DNA from: Mangrovimicrobium sp048323675
GTDB lineage: Bacteria; Pseudomonadota; Gammaproteobacteria; Pseudomonadales; Halieaceae
DNA length: 64,000 nt
NCBI RefSeq assembly: GCF_048323675.1
Contig: NZ_JBLWFK010000002.1
Location: forward strand, 558,001 to 622,000
Reading direction: 5' to 3'
Shown: one piece after another, positions 34,655 through 45,136 of the stretch
Layout of the letters: the number at the start of each line of letters is the position of its first letter
Position numbering within the stretch: the first letter of the stretch is position 1
Made by a program: the position numbers and the translations under genes
The notes under the pieces: model-generated
The model's database searches: none
The model's input: only the letters and a program-made list of their open reading frames with translations
What the model was told of the DNA's origin: nothing

Positions 34655-36022
34655 TTACTCGATGGCCGAGGCCTGGCTGACCGCGTTGCCGATATAGCTG
34701 GCCGGGGTCATCGCCAGCAGTTCCTGCTTCGCGGCCGGGGGAATATCCAGCTTCTCGACGAAGTCCTGGATGGTCTGTTTGTTCATGGCCTGGCCGCGGG
34801 TGAGCGCCTTGAGTTTCTCGTAGGGCTTCTCGATGCCGTAGCGGCGCATGACGGTCTGGATCGGCTCGGCCAGCACTTCCCAGCTGTTGTCGAGATCCTC
34901 GGCCAGGCGGTTGGCGTCCAGTTCCAGCTTGCCGATACCCTTGAGGCAGGCCTGGTAGGCGATCATGCCGTAGCCGAAACCGACACCCATGTTGCGCAGC
35001 ACGGTGGAATCGGTGAGGTCGCGCTGCCAGCGGCTGATCGGCAGTTTGGCCGACAGGTGGCCGAACACCGCGTTGGCAATGCCGAGGTTGCCCTCGGAGT
35101 TTTCAAAGTCGATGGGGTTGACCTTGTGCGGCATGGTGGATGAACCCACTTCCCCGGCCACGGTTTTCTGGCGGAAGTAACCGAGGGAGATATAGGCCCA
35201 GATATCCCGGTTGAAGTCGACCAGGATGGTGTTGAAGCGGGCCACGGCGTCGAACAGTTCGGCCATGTAGTCGTGGGGTTCGATCTGCGTGGTATAGGGG
35301 TTCCAGGTCAGGCCCAGCGAACTGACGAACTGTTCCGCGTTGGACTGCCAGTCCACCTCGGGATAGGCCGAGAGATGGGCGTTGTAGTTCCCCACCGCGC
35401 CGTTGATCTTGCCGAGGAATTCGACCCGGCCGACCTGTGCCAGCTGGCGGCGCAGGCGCGCGACCACGTTGGCGATTTCCTTGCCCATGGTGGTGGGGCT
35501 GGCGGTCTGCCCGTGGGTGCGCGACAGCATCGGCACCGCCGCGTGTTCGCGCGCCAGGGCAGCGAGGGCATCGGCGATTTTTTCCATGTCCGGCAGTACC
35601 GCCGCCAGTCCGTCACGCAGCATCAGGGCATGGGACAGGTTGTTGATGTCCTCGGAGGTGCAGGCGAAATGCACAAATTCCTCGATCGCCTCCAGTTCCT
35701 CGTCGCCGGCGAAACGCTCCTTGAGGAAATACTCCACCGCCTTGACGTCGTGGTTGGTGGTCGCCTCGATATCCTTGATGCGGCGCGCATCCACCTCGCC
35801 AAAACCATCGGCAATGGCGTTGAGGCGTTTGCGAGCGGCGGGGGAGAGCGGCGGCACTTCGCTGATGCCCGGGTGCGCGGCGAGGCATTCCAGCCAGCGC
35901 ACCTCGACCAGCACCCGGCGCTGGATCAGCCCGAACTCACTGAAAATCCCGCGCAGGGCAGCGGTTTTCCCGGCGTAGCGACCGTCGATGGGAGAGATGG
36001 CGGTGAGGGCTGAAAGATCCAT
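34655..36022 (-). CDS. purB: Adenylosuccinate lyase
   Basis: A 455-residue fumarase/aspartase-superfamily enzyme acting twice in purine synthesis (SAICAR to AICAR, adenylosuccinate to AMP). The family signature SSTMPHKVNPIDFEN contains the mobile-loop catalytic serine. TSEDINN and SRTHGQTASPTTMGKE carry the other active-site histidine and threonines. Full E. coli-type length (456). Confidence 0.98.
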   Translation of the reverse strand: MDLSALTAISPIDGRYAGKTAALRGIFSEFGLIQRRVLVEVRWLECLAAHPGISEVPPLSPAARKRLNAIADGFGEVDARRIKDIEATTNHDVKAVEYFLKERFAGDEELEAIEEFVHFACTSEDINNLSHALMLRDGLAAVLPDMEKIADALAALAREHAAVPMLSRTHGQTASPTTMGKEIANVVARLRRQLAQVGRVEFLGKINGAVGNYNAHLSAYPEVDWQSNAEQFVSSLGLTWNPYTTQIEPHDYMAELFDAVARFNTILVDFNRDIWAYISLGYFRQKTVAGEVGSSTMPHKVNPIDFENSEGNLGIANAVFGHLSAKLPISRWQRDLTDSTVLRNMGVGFGYGMIAYQACLKGIGKLELDANRLAEDLDNSWEVLAEPIQTVMRRYGIEKPYEKLKALTRGQAMNKQTIQDFVEKLDIPPAAKQELLAMTPASYIGNAVSQASAIE

Positions 36023-36057
36023 GGGGGAGGTTGCTCCGTTGAATGCGGGGGCGGATT

Positions 36058-36699
36058 TTACACCACCGGCAGATTGCGTGACAGTTCCTGGCTGGCGGCG
36101 AGCAGTTGCTTGCGCTGCAGCAGGAGTTTCCAGCGGCGCCCGCCGAGCTGCCGCCAGAGAAAGGCGGAGCGAATCCCGGCCAGCAGCAGGGCGCGAATGA
36201 TGTCCGCATTGGACTCATCCTGCAGGTGCTGGGCGGCCCCGGTGACCTTGATGCGGAAACGCAGCTTGCTGAGCGTGTCCTGGTAGATACCGGAAATGCT
36301 GTGGCAGGTCGCGGTGACATTGGTGGAGAAATGTTCAGCGCGGAAACTGGCGTGTTCCAGCCGCGAGTGCACGACCGACATCATCTGCGGATTGGCGGCG
36401 AACTTGCGCTCGAGGTAGAGCAGGCTGAACACGTAGCGCACAACATCGCGGGCCTCTTCGTCGCGCCGGCTGGAGAGCATGGCACTGAGATTGATCAGGC
36501 CAAGTTTGACGTTGGCAATGCCGCCGTAGACCGCGATGACGTCGTCGGCATCGAAAGTAAACAGGCTGTTCACCGAGGCCTCGAGGAACTCCAGCGGGTA
36601 GGTGCCGGTGCGGGAGACCTGGTCGACGATGCGCGCCGCCTGGGTGACACCGGCGAGGGCCACGGCCTGTTGTTCAATTCGGCTAAGTTCGCGGCTCAT
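36058..36699 (-). CDS. hflD: High frequency lysogenization protein HflD homologue
   Basis: A 213-residue alpha-helical peripheral membrane protein found between mnmA and purB in most Gammaproteobacteria. The conserved ARIVDQVSRTG, LGLINLSAMLSSRRDEEARDVVRYVFSLLYLERKF and RFRIKVTGAAQHLQDE segments are present. Known in E. coli as a host factor acting on phage lambda CII; its normal role is unclear. ATG 36699 follows the mnmA stop by one base; a GTG 12 bases upstream would overlap mnmA. Confidence 0.92.
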   Translation of the reverse strand: MSRELSRIEQQAVALAGVTQAARIVDQVSRTGTYPLEFLEASVNSLFTFDADDVIAVYGGIANVKLGLINLSAMLSSRRDEEARDVVRYVFSLLYLERKFAANPQMMSVVHSRLEHASFRAEHFSTNVTATCHSISGIYQDTLSKLRFRIKVTGAAQHLQDESNADIIRALLLAGIRSAFLWRQLGGRRWKLLLQRKQLLAASQELSRNLPVV

Positions 36700-36700
36700 C

Positions 36701-37792
36701 TCAACGGGCACTCTCGATCACACCGCCACCGAGGCAGATTTCACCGCTGTAAAATACGGCGGACTGCCCGGGCGTCACCGCGCGCTGCGGTTCGGCGAAC
36801 TCGACGCGGTAGCCAGCGCCTTCCGCGTACACTGTACAGGCCTGGTCAGCCTGGCGGTAGCGGACCTTGGCTGTGCAGTGCAGGGGCATGGCCGGCGCCT
36901 CTCCCGCCACCCAGTAGACTTCGCCGAGGCGCAGGCTGTCGCTGTACAGCGCGGGGTGCTCGTTGCCCTGGGCAACCAGCAGCACATTGTTGTCGAGATC
37001 CTTGCCCACCACGTACCAGGGCGCGTCGCCGTGATTGGCCAACCCGCCGATGCCGAGGCCCTGGCGCTGGCCGATGGTGTGGTACATCAGGCCCTGGTGC
37101 CTGCCCAGGTACTCGCCGTCCAGCGAATGGATGTCGCCGGGCTGCGCCGGCAGGTACTGCTGCAGGAAGTCCTTGAAACGCCGCTCGCCGATAAAGCAGA
37201 TACCGGTGGAATCCTTCTTCTTCGCGGTCGCGAGGCCGTGCTGTTCCGCCAGCGCGCGCACCGCGGGCTTTTCCAGTTCGCCCACGGGAAACAGGCTCTC
37301 GCCAATTTCCTCGTGGCCCACCGCGTGCAGGAAGTAACTCTGGTCCTTGTTGACGTCCAGGCCCTTGAGCAGGGCAGCGCGCCCGTTCACCTCGCCGCGG
37401 CGGACATAGTGGCCAGTGGCGATGCGGTCGGCACCGAGCATCCTGGCGTAATCGAGGAAGGCCTTGAACTTGATTTCACGGTTGCACAGGATGTCCGGGT
37501 TCGGCGTGCGACCGGCGCGGTATTCGGCGAGGAAATGCTCGAACACGTTGTCCCAGTACTCGGCGGCAAAATTGGCGCCGTGCAGGGGAATTCCGAGATT
37601 GTCCGCCACGGCCTGGGCGTCGGCAAAATCCTCCTTCGCGGTGCAGTACTCGGTGCCGTCGTCCTCTTCCCAGTTCTTCATGAACAGGCCTTCCACGGTG
37701 TAGCCCTGCTCCAGCAGCAATACGGCGGAAACAGAGGAGTCGACACCGCCGGACATGCCGACGATGACTTTTGTGGAGGCGTTAAAGCTCAT
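36701..37792 (-). CDS. mnmA: tRNA 2-thiouridine(34) synthase
   Basis: A 363-residue N-type ATP pyrophosphatase that adds sulfur to wobble U34 of Lys, Glu and Gln tRNAs. PP-loop GMSGGVDSS is near residue 13. The catalytic cysteines are in NPDILCNREIKF (C102 region) and STGICFIGER (C198 region). ATG 37792 overlaps the preceding Nudix stop in ATGA, so the start is well fixed. Confidence 0.97.
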   Translation of the reverse strand: MSFNASTKVIVGMSGGVDSSVSAVLLLEQGYTVEGLFMKNWEEDDGTEYCTAKEDFADAQAVADNLGIPLHGANFAAEYWDNVFEHFLAEYRAGRTPNPDILCNREIKFKAFLDYARMLGADRIATGHYVRRGEVNGRAALLKGLDVNKDQSYFLHAVGHEEIGESLFPVGELEKPAVRALAEQHGLATAKKKDSTGICFIGERRFKDFLQQYLPAQPGDIHSLDGEYLGRHQGLMYHTIGQRQGLGIGGLANHGDAPWYVVGKDLDNNVLLVAQGNEHPALYSDSLRLGEVYWVAGEAPAMPLHCTAKVRYRQADQACTVYAEGAGYRVEFAEPQRAVTPGQSAVFYSGEICLGGGVIESAR

Positions 37793-38250
37793 GCGTAAAT
37801 GAGATCCATGGGGGCGCACAGTCCCTTGCGGTGTTGCTCGATAGCCGCCAGTACCAGCGGGCTGCGCATTCTAGCAGAATTGGCGAGGATTGCCTCGTAA
37901 CTGAGCCAGTGAATCGCGTGAATATCCGGGTCCAGCCGGGCCGTGGAATCCTCTGCCAGCGGCTCCGCGAGGAAGGTGGTGCGGTAGTAGAGCACCCCGT
38001 TCTGCGCGGGGTAGAGGGCCATGCCCAGCACTCCCGTGAGCCTGACCTCCCAGCGGGTTTCCTCGCGGGTCTCGCGCAGCGCAGCCTCCGCCAGGCTCTC
38101 GCCCGGGTCGAGGTGGCCCGCGGGCTGGTTGAACACCAGTTCCCCGGTGAATTTATCGCGCTCCTCGACGAGCAGGTACAGCCCGTCCCGCTCGACCACG
38201 GTGGCCACCGTGACATGCGGCGGCCAGTGGCATTCGGTGTTTTCGTTCAT
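37789..38250 (-). CDS. nudJ: Nudix phosphatase NudJ
   Basis: A 153-residue Nudix hydrolase with intact box GHLDPGESLAEAALRETREE (residues about 40-59). In E. coli NudJ acts on thiamin and nucleoside di/triphosphates. Order rluE-nudJ-mnmA-hflD-purB is the same as in E. coli. ATG 38250 overlaps the rluE stop (ATGA); the frame is open well upstream but that part is the rluE shadow. Confidence 0.93.
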   Translation of the reverse strand: MNENTECHWPPHVTVATVVERDGLYLLVEERDKFTGELVFNQPAGHLDPGESLAEAALRETREETRWEVRLTGVLGMALYPAQNGVLYYRTTFLAEPLAEDSTARLDPDIHAIHWLSYEAILANSARMRSPLVLAAIEQHRKGLCAPMDLIYA

Positions 38251-38879
38251 CGGCGTTTCCCCCGCTTCGATCGCGCGCCGCCAGCGCGGTTGTGCGGCGC
38301 ATTGCCGGCGGGTTTCGCCGGGCCAGGTGTACGTGGAAGGTGGATGTGGACTTCCCGGTATTCGCCCGGGGCCAGGCCGGCCAGTTCCCAGTCGCCGATG
38401 GACCAGCGCACCAGCCGCAGGGTGGGCAGGCCAACCGCCGCGGTCATGCGCCGCACCTGCCGGTTGCGGCCCTCGCGGATGGACAGTTCCAGCCAGCTGT
38501 CGGGAACCGACTTGCGCTCGCGGACCGGCGGGTCCCGCGGCCACAGTTCCGGCGGGTCGACCTGCCGCACCCGGGCGGGCAGGGTGGGGCCGTCCTGCAG
38601 TACTACACCAGATTCCAGTTTCCTGAGCATGTCCGGGGCGGGCTCACCCTCCACCTGTACCAGGTAGGTTTTCCAGAGTTTGTGCCGCGGGTTGGCGATG
38701 CGCTGTTGCAGGGCGCCATCGTCGGTCAACAGCAGAAGCCCCTCGGAGTCGTAGTCAAGGCGGCCGGCGGCGCGAAAACCCGGCGCCCGCAGGTAGTCGC
38801 CGAGGGTCTTGCGACCTTCGCTGTCGGTAAACTGGCTGAGTACCCGGAAGGGCTTGTTGAACAGCAGGATGGTGGCCAT
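38247..38879 (-). CDS. rluE: 23S rRNA pseudouridine(2457) synthase
   Basis: A 210-residue RsuA-family pseudouridine synthase without an S4 domain. The catalytic aspartate is in GRLDYDSEGLLLLT (D42 region); IREGRNRQVRRMTAAVG is the second family motif. The C-terminal tail is Arg/Lys-rich. First gene of the rluE-nudJ-mnmA-hflD-purB-roxA run, divergent from icd. Confidence 0.95.
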   Translation of the reverse strand: MATILLFNKPFRVLSQFTDSEGRKTLGDYLRAPGFRAAGRLDYDSEGLLLLTDDGALQQRIANPRHKLWKTYLVQVEGEPAPDMLRKLESGVVLQDGPTLPARVRQVDPPELWPRDPPVRERKSVPDSWLELSIREGRNRQVRRMTAAVGLPTLRLVRWSIGDWELAGLAPGEYREVHIHLPRTPGPAKPAGNAPHNRAGGARSKRGKRR

Positions 38880-39025
38880 GGTCGAGGCAGGATGAAATTT
38901 CCGTCAGGTCAGGAGAAAACAGGGCTATCGTGGTAAAATACGTGCCGCTTCCAACGACGGGGCGCCCAAGGGGAGTCCCCGCATTTCCAACGAACCCTGT
39001 CTAAAATAATGAATGGAGTACATAC

Positions 39026-40279
<1,254 letters not shown>

Positions 40280-40302
40280 GCGGGGCGATAAAGCCACCGC
40301 GG

Positions 40303-40332
40303 AAATGGCTCGCCCCGGCGGGCCATTTTTTT
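40303..40332 (+). terminator. Intrinsic terminator after icd
   Basis: Stem AATGGC-T-CGCC / GGCG-G-GCCATT closed by CC and followed by TTTTTTT, 24 bases after the icd stop. Confidence 0.8.
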
Positions 40333-40570
40333 GCCCGGGGTTTTCCGGCGATGAAGGGGAGACTGCGGGGAAGAACGCCACTATAGCATTAAAAATATTC
40401 CCCCTGTCCAGTTTGCGGGCCTTTAAAAACCCGAGTATCGTAATCATATAGAACCGAGTGCCAGCGCAACCCGGAGGGAGGTTTCGACCATCACCTGCAG
40501 GCACCGGAATCCCCCAAGACCCGGATTGAGTAGTCCCGTGAGATATATCCACACAGGTAAGCACTGGCTG

Positions 40571-40897
40571 ATGAGCGACGAACCACAGCGCAGTGATGAC
40601 GGCGATACCGCGCTGCAGGAATCGAAGCCAGAGCTCAAGCGCCCACCCCTGTACAAAGTGGTGCTGATCAACGACGACTACACGCCGATGGAATTCGTGG
40701 TGGAAGTGCTGGAAATGTTTTTCCGTATGAACCGTGAACAGGCTACCCATGTGATGCTTACGGTGCATACCCAGGGCAAGGGCGTCTGCGGTATTTTCAC
40801 CCGTGATATCGCCGAGACCAAGGCCGCGCAAGTCAACCAGTACGCCAGGGAGAACGAACACCCCCTGTTGTGCGAAATCGAAGCATCTGAGGGCTAG
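40571..40897 (+). CDS. clpS: ClpA adaptor protein, N-recognin
   Basis: A 108-residue adaptor that binds N-terminal Leu/Phe/Tyr/Trp and hands substrates to ClpAP. The core VVLINDDYTPMEFVVEVLEMFF, the hydrophobic-pocket aspartates and ENEHPLLCEIEASE are conserved. ATG 40571 gives the normal length; the frame is open to a TTG at 40526 with no better ribosome site. Followed by clpA 16 bases later. Confidence 0.95.
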   Translation: MSDEPQRSDDGDTALQESKPELKRPPLYKVVLINDDYTPMEFVVEVLEMFFRMNREQATHVMLTVHTQGKGVCGIFTRDIAETKAAQVNQYARENEHPLLCEIEASEG

Positions 40898-40913
40898 TCC
40901 CCGGGAGTGGTAT

Positions 40914-43202
40914 ATGCTGAGCAAAGACCTTGAACAGTCGCTGAACGATGCATTTCGCGGCGCTAAGGCCAAGCGGCACGAATTCATGACGGTCGAGCAC
41001 CTGCTACTGGCGCTGCTCGACAACAATGACGCGATTCGTGTGCTCAAGGCCTGCGGCGCAGACATTGGCGCCCTGCGCGGCGACCTCACCGAGTTCGTCG
41101 ATGCCACCACCCCCCTGATCCCGGATGACGACGAAGAGCGCGAAACGCAGCCGACCCTCGGCTTCCAGCGGGTGCTGCAGCGCGCGGTATTCCACGTACA
41201 GTCCTCGGGCAAGAGCGAAGTTACCGGCGCCAACGTGCTGGTCGCCATCTTCAGCGAATCCGAGAGCCAGGCGGTATTCTTCCTGAAAACCCAGAGTGTT
41301 GCCCGGCTCGACGTGGTCAACTACATCACCCACGGCATCTCCAAGGTGGCCGGTGAAGGCGAATCATCCGACCCGGAATCCTCCGCGGAGAACGAGGCCG
41401 GCGCTACTGGCGAGGACGGCGAGGGCAACCCGCTGGACAACTTCGCCACCAACCTGAACCGGGAAGCCGCGGAAGGCCATATCGACCCCCTGATCGGCCG
41501 GGTTCCGGAAGTCGAGCGGGTGGCACAGATCCTGGCCCGCCGGCGCAAGAACAACCCGCTGCTGGTGGGCGAATCCGGCGTCGGTAAAACCGCCATCGTT
41601 GAGGGCCTGGCAAAGAAAATTATCGATGGCGACGTCCCGGAAACCCTGAAAAATGCCGTGGTCTACTCCCTCGACCTCGGTTCGCTGCTCGCCGGTACCA
41701 AGTACCGCGGCGACTTCGAGAAACGCTTCAAGGGCCTGCTGGCGGAGCTGAAAAGGCGCGACCACGCCATTCTCTTCATCGACGAGGTGCACACCATCAT
41801 CGGCGCCGGCGCGGCCTCGGGCGGCGTCATGGACGCCAGCAACCTGCTCAAGCCCCTGCTCAGTTCGGGCAAGCTGCGCTGCATCGGTTCGACCACCTTC
41901 CAGGAATACCGGGGCATCTTCGACAAGGACCGCGCGCTGTCGCGCCGTTTCCAGAAGATCGACGTGATGGAGCCCAGCACCGAGGACGCCTACAAGATTC
42001 TCAAGGGCCTCAAATCCCGCTTCGAGGAGCACCACGGGCTGCGCTACACCGACAAGGCACTGAAGGTCGCAACCGATCTCTCCGCGCGCTATATCACCGA
42101 CCGTTTCCTGCCGGACAAGGCCATCGACGTCATCGACGAGGCCGGGGCCTACCAGCAGCTGCAGCCGGTGTCCAGGCGCAAGAAGGTTATCGGCCCCTCG
42201 GATATCGAGGCGGTGATCGCCAAGATTGCACGCATTCCCCCGAAAACTGTCAGCAGTGACGACAAGGAAACCCTGCAGAAGCTGGAGCAGAACCTGCGCA
42301 TGGTGGTGTTTGGCCAGGACCAGGCGATCTCCAGCCTCACCACCTCGATCAAGCTGGCCCGCGCCGGCCTGCGCTCCGGCGACAAGCCGATCGGCTCCTT
42401 CCTGCTGGCCGGGCCCACCGGGGTGGGCAAGACCGAGGTGACCAAGCAACTGGCGCGGCAACTGGGGCTGGAGCTGATCCGCTTCGACATGTCCGAATAC
42501 ATGGAGCGGCACACGGTTTCCCGCCTGATCGGCGCGCCCCCCGGTTATGTCGGTTTCGACCAGGGCGGCTTGCTCACCGATGCGGTCACCAAGCACCCGC
42601 ACTCGGTGGTCCTGCTCGACGAGATCGAAAAGGCCCACCCGGAAGTCTTCAACCTGCTGCTGCAGGTCATGGACCATGGCACCCTGACCGACAACAACGG
42701 CCGGCAGGCGGATTTCCGCAACGTGATCCTGGTGATGACCACCAACGCCGGTGCCGAGAGCATCAGCCGCCGCACCATCGGCTTTACCACCCAGGACCAC
42801 AGCACCGACGGCATGGAGGCGATCAACCGCATGTTCACCCCGGAATTCCGCAACCGGCTGGATTCCATCGTGCAGTTCGAACCGCTGGGCGAGGACGTCA
42901 TCCTCACAGTGGTCGACAAGTTCCTCACCGAACTGCAGGGCCAGCTGGACGAGAAGCGGGTGATGCTGGATGTGGATGAAGAGGCGCGGCTGTGGCTGGT
43001 CGAGAAGGGCTACGACCGGCACATGGGCGCGCGACCGATGGAGCGGGTCATCCAGGAGCACATCAAGAAGCCGCTGGCGGAACTGGTGCTGTTCGGGGAG
43101 CTGGCACACGCAGGCGGCACGGCGGAGGTCCACCTCAACAAGGCGGAAGATCGCCTTGAAGTGCGGGTCAGGGAAGAGGAATCGGTACTCGAGGAGAGCT
43201 GA
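40914..43202 (+). CDS. clpA: ATP-dependent Clp protease ATP-binding subunit ClpA
   Basis: A 762-residue AAA+ unfoldase for ClpP. It has an N-domain (1-about 145) that binds ClpS and two AAA modules with Walker A GESGVGKT and GPTGVGKT. The ClpP-binding IGF/IGL-type loop region is in the second module (RRTIGFTTQDHST), and the C-terminus is acidic. ATG 40914 is a normal distance after clpS. clpP is not in the window. Confidence 0.97.
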   Translation: MLSKDLEQSLNDAFRGAKAKRHEFMTVEHLLLALLDNNDAIRVLKACGADIGALRGDLTEFVDATTPLIPDDDEERETQPTLGFQRVLQRAVFHVQSSGKSEVTGANVLVAIFSESESQAVFFLKTQSVARLDVVNYITHGISKVAGEGESSDPESSAENEAGATGEDGEGNPLDNFATNLNREAAEGHIDPLIGRVPEVERVAQILARRRKNNPLLVGESGVGKTAIVEGLAKKIIDGDVPETLKNAVVYSLDLGSLLAGTKYRGDFEKRFKGLLAELKRRDHAILFIDEVHTIIGAGAASGGVMDASNLLKPLLSSGKLRCIGSTTFQEYRGIFDKDRALSRRFQKIDVMEPSTEDAYKILKGLKSRFEEHHGLRYTDKALKVATDLSARYITDRFLPDKAIDVIDEAGAYQQLQPVSRRKKVIGPSDIEAVIAKIARIPPKTVSSDDKETLQKLEQNLRMVVFGQDQAISSLTTSIKLARAGLRSGDKPIGSFLLAGPTGVGKTEVTKQLARQLGLELIRFDMSEYMERHTVSRLIGAPPGYVGFDQGGLLTDAVTKHPHSVVLLDEIEKAHPEVFNLLLQVMDHGTLTDNNGRQADFRNVILVMTTNAGAESISRRTIGFTTQDHSTDGMEAINRMFTPEFRNRLDSIVQFEPLGEDVILTVVDKFLTELQGQLDEKRVMLDVDEEARLWLVEKGYDRHMGARPMERVIQEHIKKPLAELVLFGELAHAGGTAEVHLNKAEDRLEVRVREEESVLEES

Positions 43203-43209
43203 GTGCCTG

Positions 43210-43230
43210 GGGCGGGCCAACAGCCCGCCC
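43210..43230. terminator. GC-rich hairpin between convergent clpA and infA
   Basis: GGGCGGGC-CAACA-GCCCGCCC in the 38-base gap between the two stop codons. It lacks a T-run, so it is a weak candidate for a bidirectional terminator. Confidence 0.4.
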
Positions 43231-43240
43231 TGCGCCCAAC

Positions 43241-43459
43241 TTAACGTTCGCGGTAGGTAATGCGGCCTTTGGTAAGGTCATAGGGCGTCAGCTCGACGCG
43301 AACCTTGTCACCGGTAAGAATACGGATGTAGTTCTTGCGCATCTTGCCCGAAATATGGGCAGTCACCACGTGTCCGTTCTCGAGCTGGACACGAAAAGTC
43401 GTATTGGGAAGGGTGTCGATGACTTCCCCTTCCATTTCAATCTGGTCTTCCTTCGCCAT
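43241..43459 (-). CDS. infA: Translation initiation factor IF-1
   Basis: A 72-residue S1-like OB-fold protein, the exact length of E. coli IF-1. MAKEDQIEMEG start and KVRVELTPYDLTKGRITYR end are nearly invariant. It blocks the ribosomal A site during initiation. The ATG at 43459 is chosen by this alignment; the in-frame upstream extension is not conserved. Confidence 0.98.
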   Translation of the reverse strand: MAKEDQIEMEGEVIDTLPNTTFRVQLENGHVVTAHISGKMRKNYIRILTGDKVRVELTPYDLTKGRITYRER

Positions 43460-43564
43460 TCTAGTGGCTTTCCTCAGTCTGGAACCGGGGCGCATTTTGC
43501 CTCAAACCCGCGCACGATTCTACCTCCGGGGTAAATAAGCCCGGAATTCGTTTCCCGGGGCGTG

Positions 43565-44275
43565 TTAGAGGAGGGCGGTCCAGCGACCGTTGATGAACAG
43601 TTCGAGGGGCCGGTATTCGGATTTGTAGGCCATCTTGCGGCAGTTTTTGATCCAGTAGCCGAGGTAGAGATAGTCCAGGCCCAGTTCGGCGGTGTGCTCG
43701 ACCTGCCAGAGAATCGCGAAGCGACCGAGGCTGCGGTCGGTCGCCGCGGGGTCGAAAAAGGTATAGATCGCGGACAGGCCGTCCAGCAGTTCGTCCACCA
43801 CCGCGATGGCCGTCAGCTTGCCGCCGGTGTAGAAACGGTAGTAGCGGGTGCAATCCCAGGCGTTGTTGAGGAACGACAGGTACTGCTCACGGTCCGGCGG
43901 GTACATGTCGCCGTCCGAATGGCGCTGTTCGATATAGCGGCGGTAGAGGTCGTAGGCGGCCTCGTCGCGAATATCCGGGGTGCATTCGACCTCGAGGTCG
44001 CGGTTGTCGCGCAGGGTCCGCCGCTGGGCCCGGTTGGGGGCAAAATCCGCCACCGGGATACGCGCCGGGATACAGGCCTGGCAGTGGCTGCAGTGGGGGC
44101 GGTAGAGATGGTTGCCGCTGCGCCGAAAGCCCAGCAGGGACAGGTTGCTGTACAGCGACTGGTCGACTTCCTGGCGCGGGTCCACGAACAGCGTGGTGGC
44201 TTCCCGGTTTTCCAGGTAGCTGCAGCTGTGGGGATAGGTGGTATAGACCTTAAGGTCCCGCAATGACGAGGTCAC
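43565..44275 (-). CDS. bpt: Aminoacyl-tRNA-protein transferase of the ATE/Bpt family
   Basis: A 236-residue GNAT-fold transferase adding an amino acid to N-terminal Asp/Glu (leucine in Bpt) to create a degron. The ATE cysteine/histidine cluster is present (HSCSYLENREA, CSHCQACIPARIPV), as are the YRRYIEQRHSDG and LYLGYWIKNCRKM motifs. GTG 44275 overlaps the aat stop (GTGA) with GGAG upstream. Arginyl- versus leucyl-specificity cannot be read from sequence. Confidence 0.92.
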   Translation of the reverse strand: MTSSLRDLKVYTTYPHSCSYLENREATTLFVDPRQEVDQSLYSNLSLLGFRRSGNHLYRPHCSHCQACIPARIPVADFAPNRAQRRTLRDNRDLEVECTPDIRDEAAYDLYRRYIEQRHSDGDMYPPDREQYLSFLNNAWDCTRYYRFYTGGKLTAIAVVDELLDGLSAIYTFFDPAATDRSLGRFAILWQVEHTAELGLDYLYLGYWIKNCRKMAYKSEYRPLELFINGRWTALL

Positions 44276-44985
44276 GACAGTTCTCCGCAGGTGTCCGGCA
44301 ATGTCCACACCGACTGATCGTGCGGCACATCGGCAAATTCGTCAAGCAATCCCTCAAATTCCGCGCGACTGATGTTGCAGGCCCCCAGGGAATTCAGGTG
44401 TGCGCTCTCGACCTGGCAGTCGATCAGGCGGAAACCGCCACGGCGCAGGATGTCCACCAGCCCCACCATTGCCACCTTGGACGCGTCACTGACCCTGCTG
44501 AACATGGACTCGCCAAAAAATACCCGCCCCAGGGCGATGCCGTAGAGGCCGCCGACCAGCGCACCTTCGCCGTCGTAGACTTCAATCGAGTGGGCATGGC
44601 CGATGGCGTGCAGGTCGCAATAGGCGCCGATCATGTCGCTGCCGATCCAGGTGCCGAGGCCGTCGCCGCGCAGTTCGGCACAGGCGGCCATCACCTGGGG
44701 AAAGCGCTGGTCGACCGCCAGCCTGAAGTGATCCCGGCGCAGGGTGCGGCGCAGGGAGCGGGATACCCGCAGGTTTCCGGGAAACAGCACCGAGCGTGGG
44801 TTCGGGGTCCACCAGAGCACCGGCTGGGGCTCCTCATACCAGGGAAAAATTCCCCGCCGGTAGGCCCCAAGCAGTCGTTTGGCGCTGAGATCGCCGCCCA
44901 CGGCGAGCAGCCCGGAGGGATACTCCAGGGCCTCGCTGGAGGGCGGGAAATCGTCCCCGCTGTGCAATTGGGTCAGGTGGCGCAT
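44272..44985 (-). CDS. aat: Leucyl/phenylalanyl-tRNA-protein transferase
   Basis: A 237-residue enzyme that adds Leu or Phe to N-terminal Arg/Lys, making type 2 N-degrons read by ClpS. Family motifs: FPPSSEAL, YRRGIFPWYEEPQPVLWWTPNPRSV and ESMFSRVSDASKVAM. Translationally coupled to bpt downstream. Confidence 0.97.
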   Translation of the reverse strand: MRHLTQLHSGDDFPPSSEALEYPSGLLAVGGDLSAKRLLGAYRRGIFPWYEEPQPVLWWTPNPRSVLFPGNLRVSRSLRRTLRRDHFRLAVDQRFPQVMAACAELRGDGLGTWIGSDMIGAYCDLHAIGHAHSIEVYDGEGALVGGLYGIALGRVFFGESMFSRVSDASKVAMVGLVDILRRGGFRLIDCQVESAHLNSLGACNISRAEFEGLLDEFADVPHDQSVWTLPDTCGELS

Positions 44986-45136
44986 GACTTCAGTTTAGGA
45001 TCGGGAGTGCGCCTCCACCAGTCGGCGGGGGCTTCGTCGGGTCACAATTGGGATGTGAGTCACGGCGGGAAGTTCCGCCGGGGGAATCGCGGGAGCCGGA
45101 CCGCAGAAGAGGGCGATACGGCTCCGCGCGAGTGCT

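Noticed and set aside
41364..43220. 618-codon open frame on the minus strand opposite clpA
   Set aside because: Antisense shadow of clpA with no recognisable domains or ribosome site.
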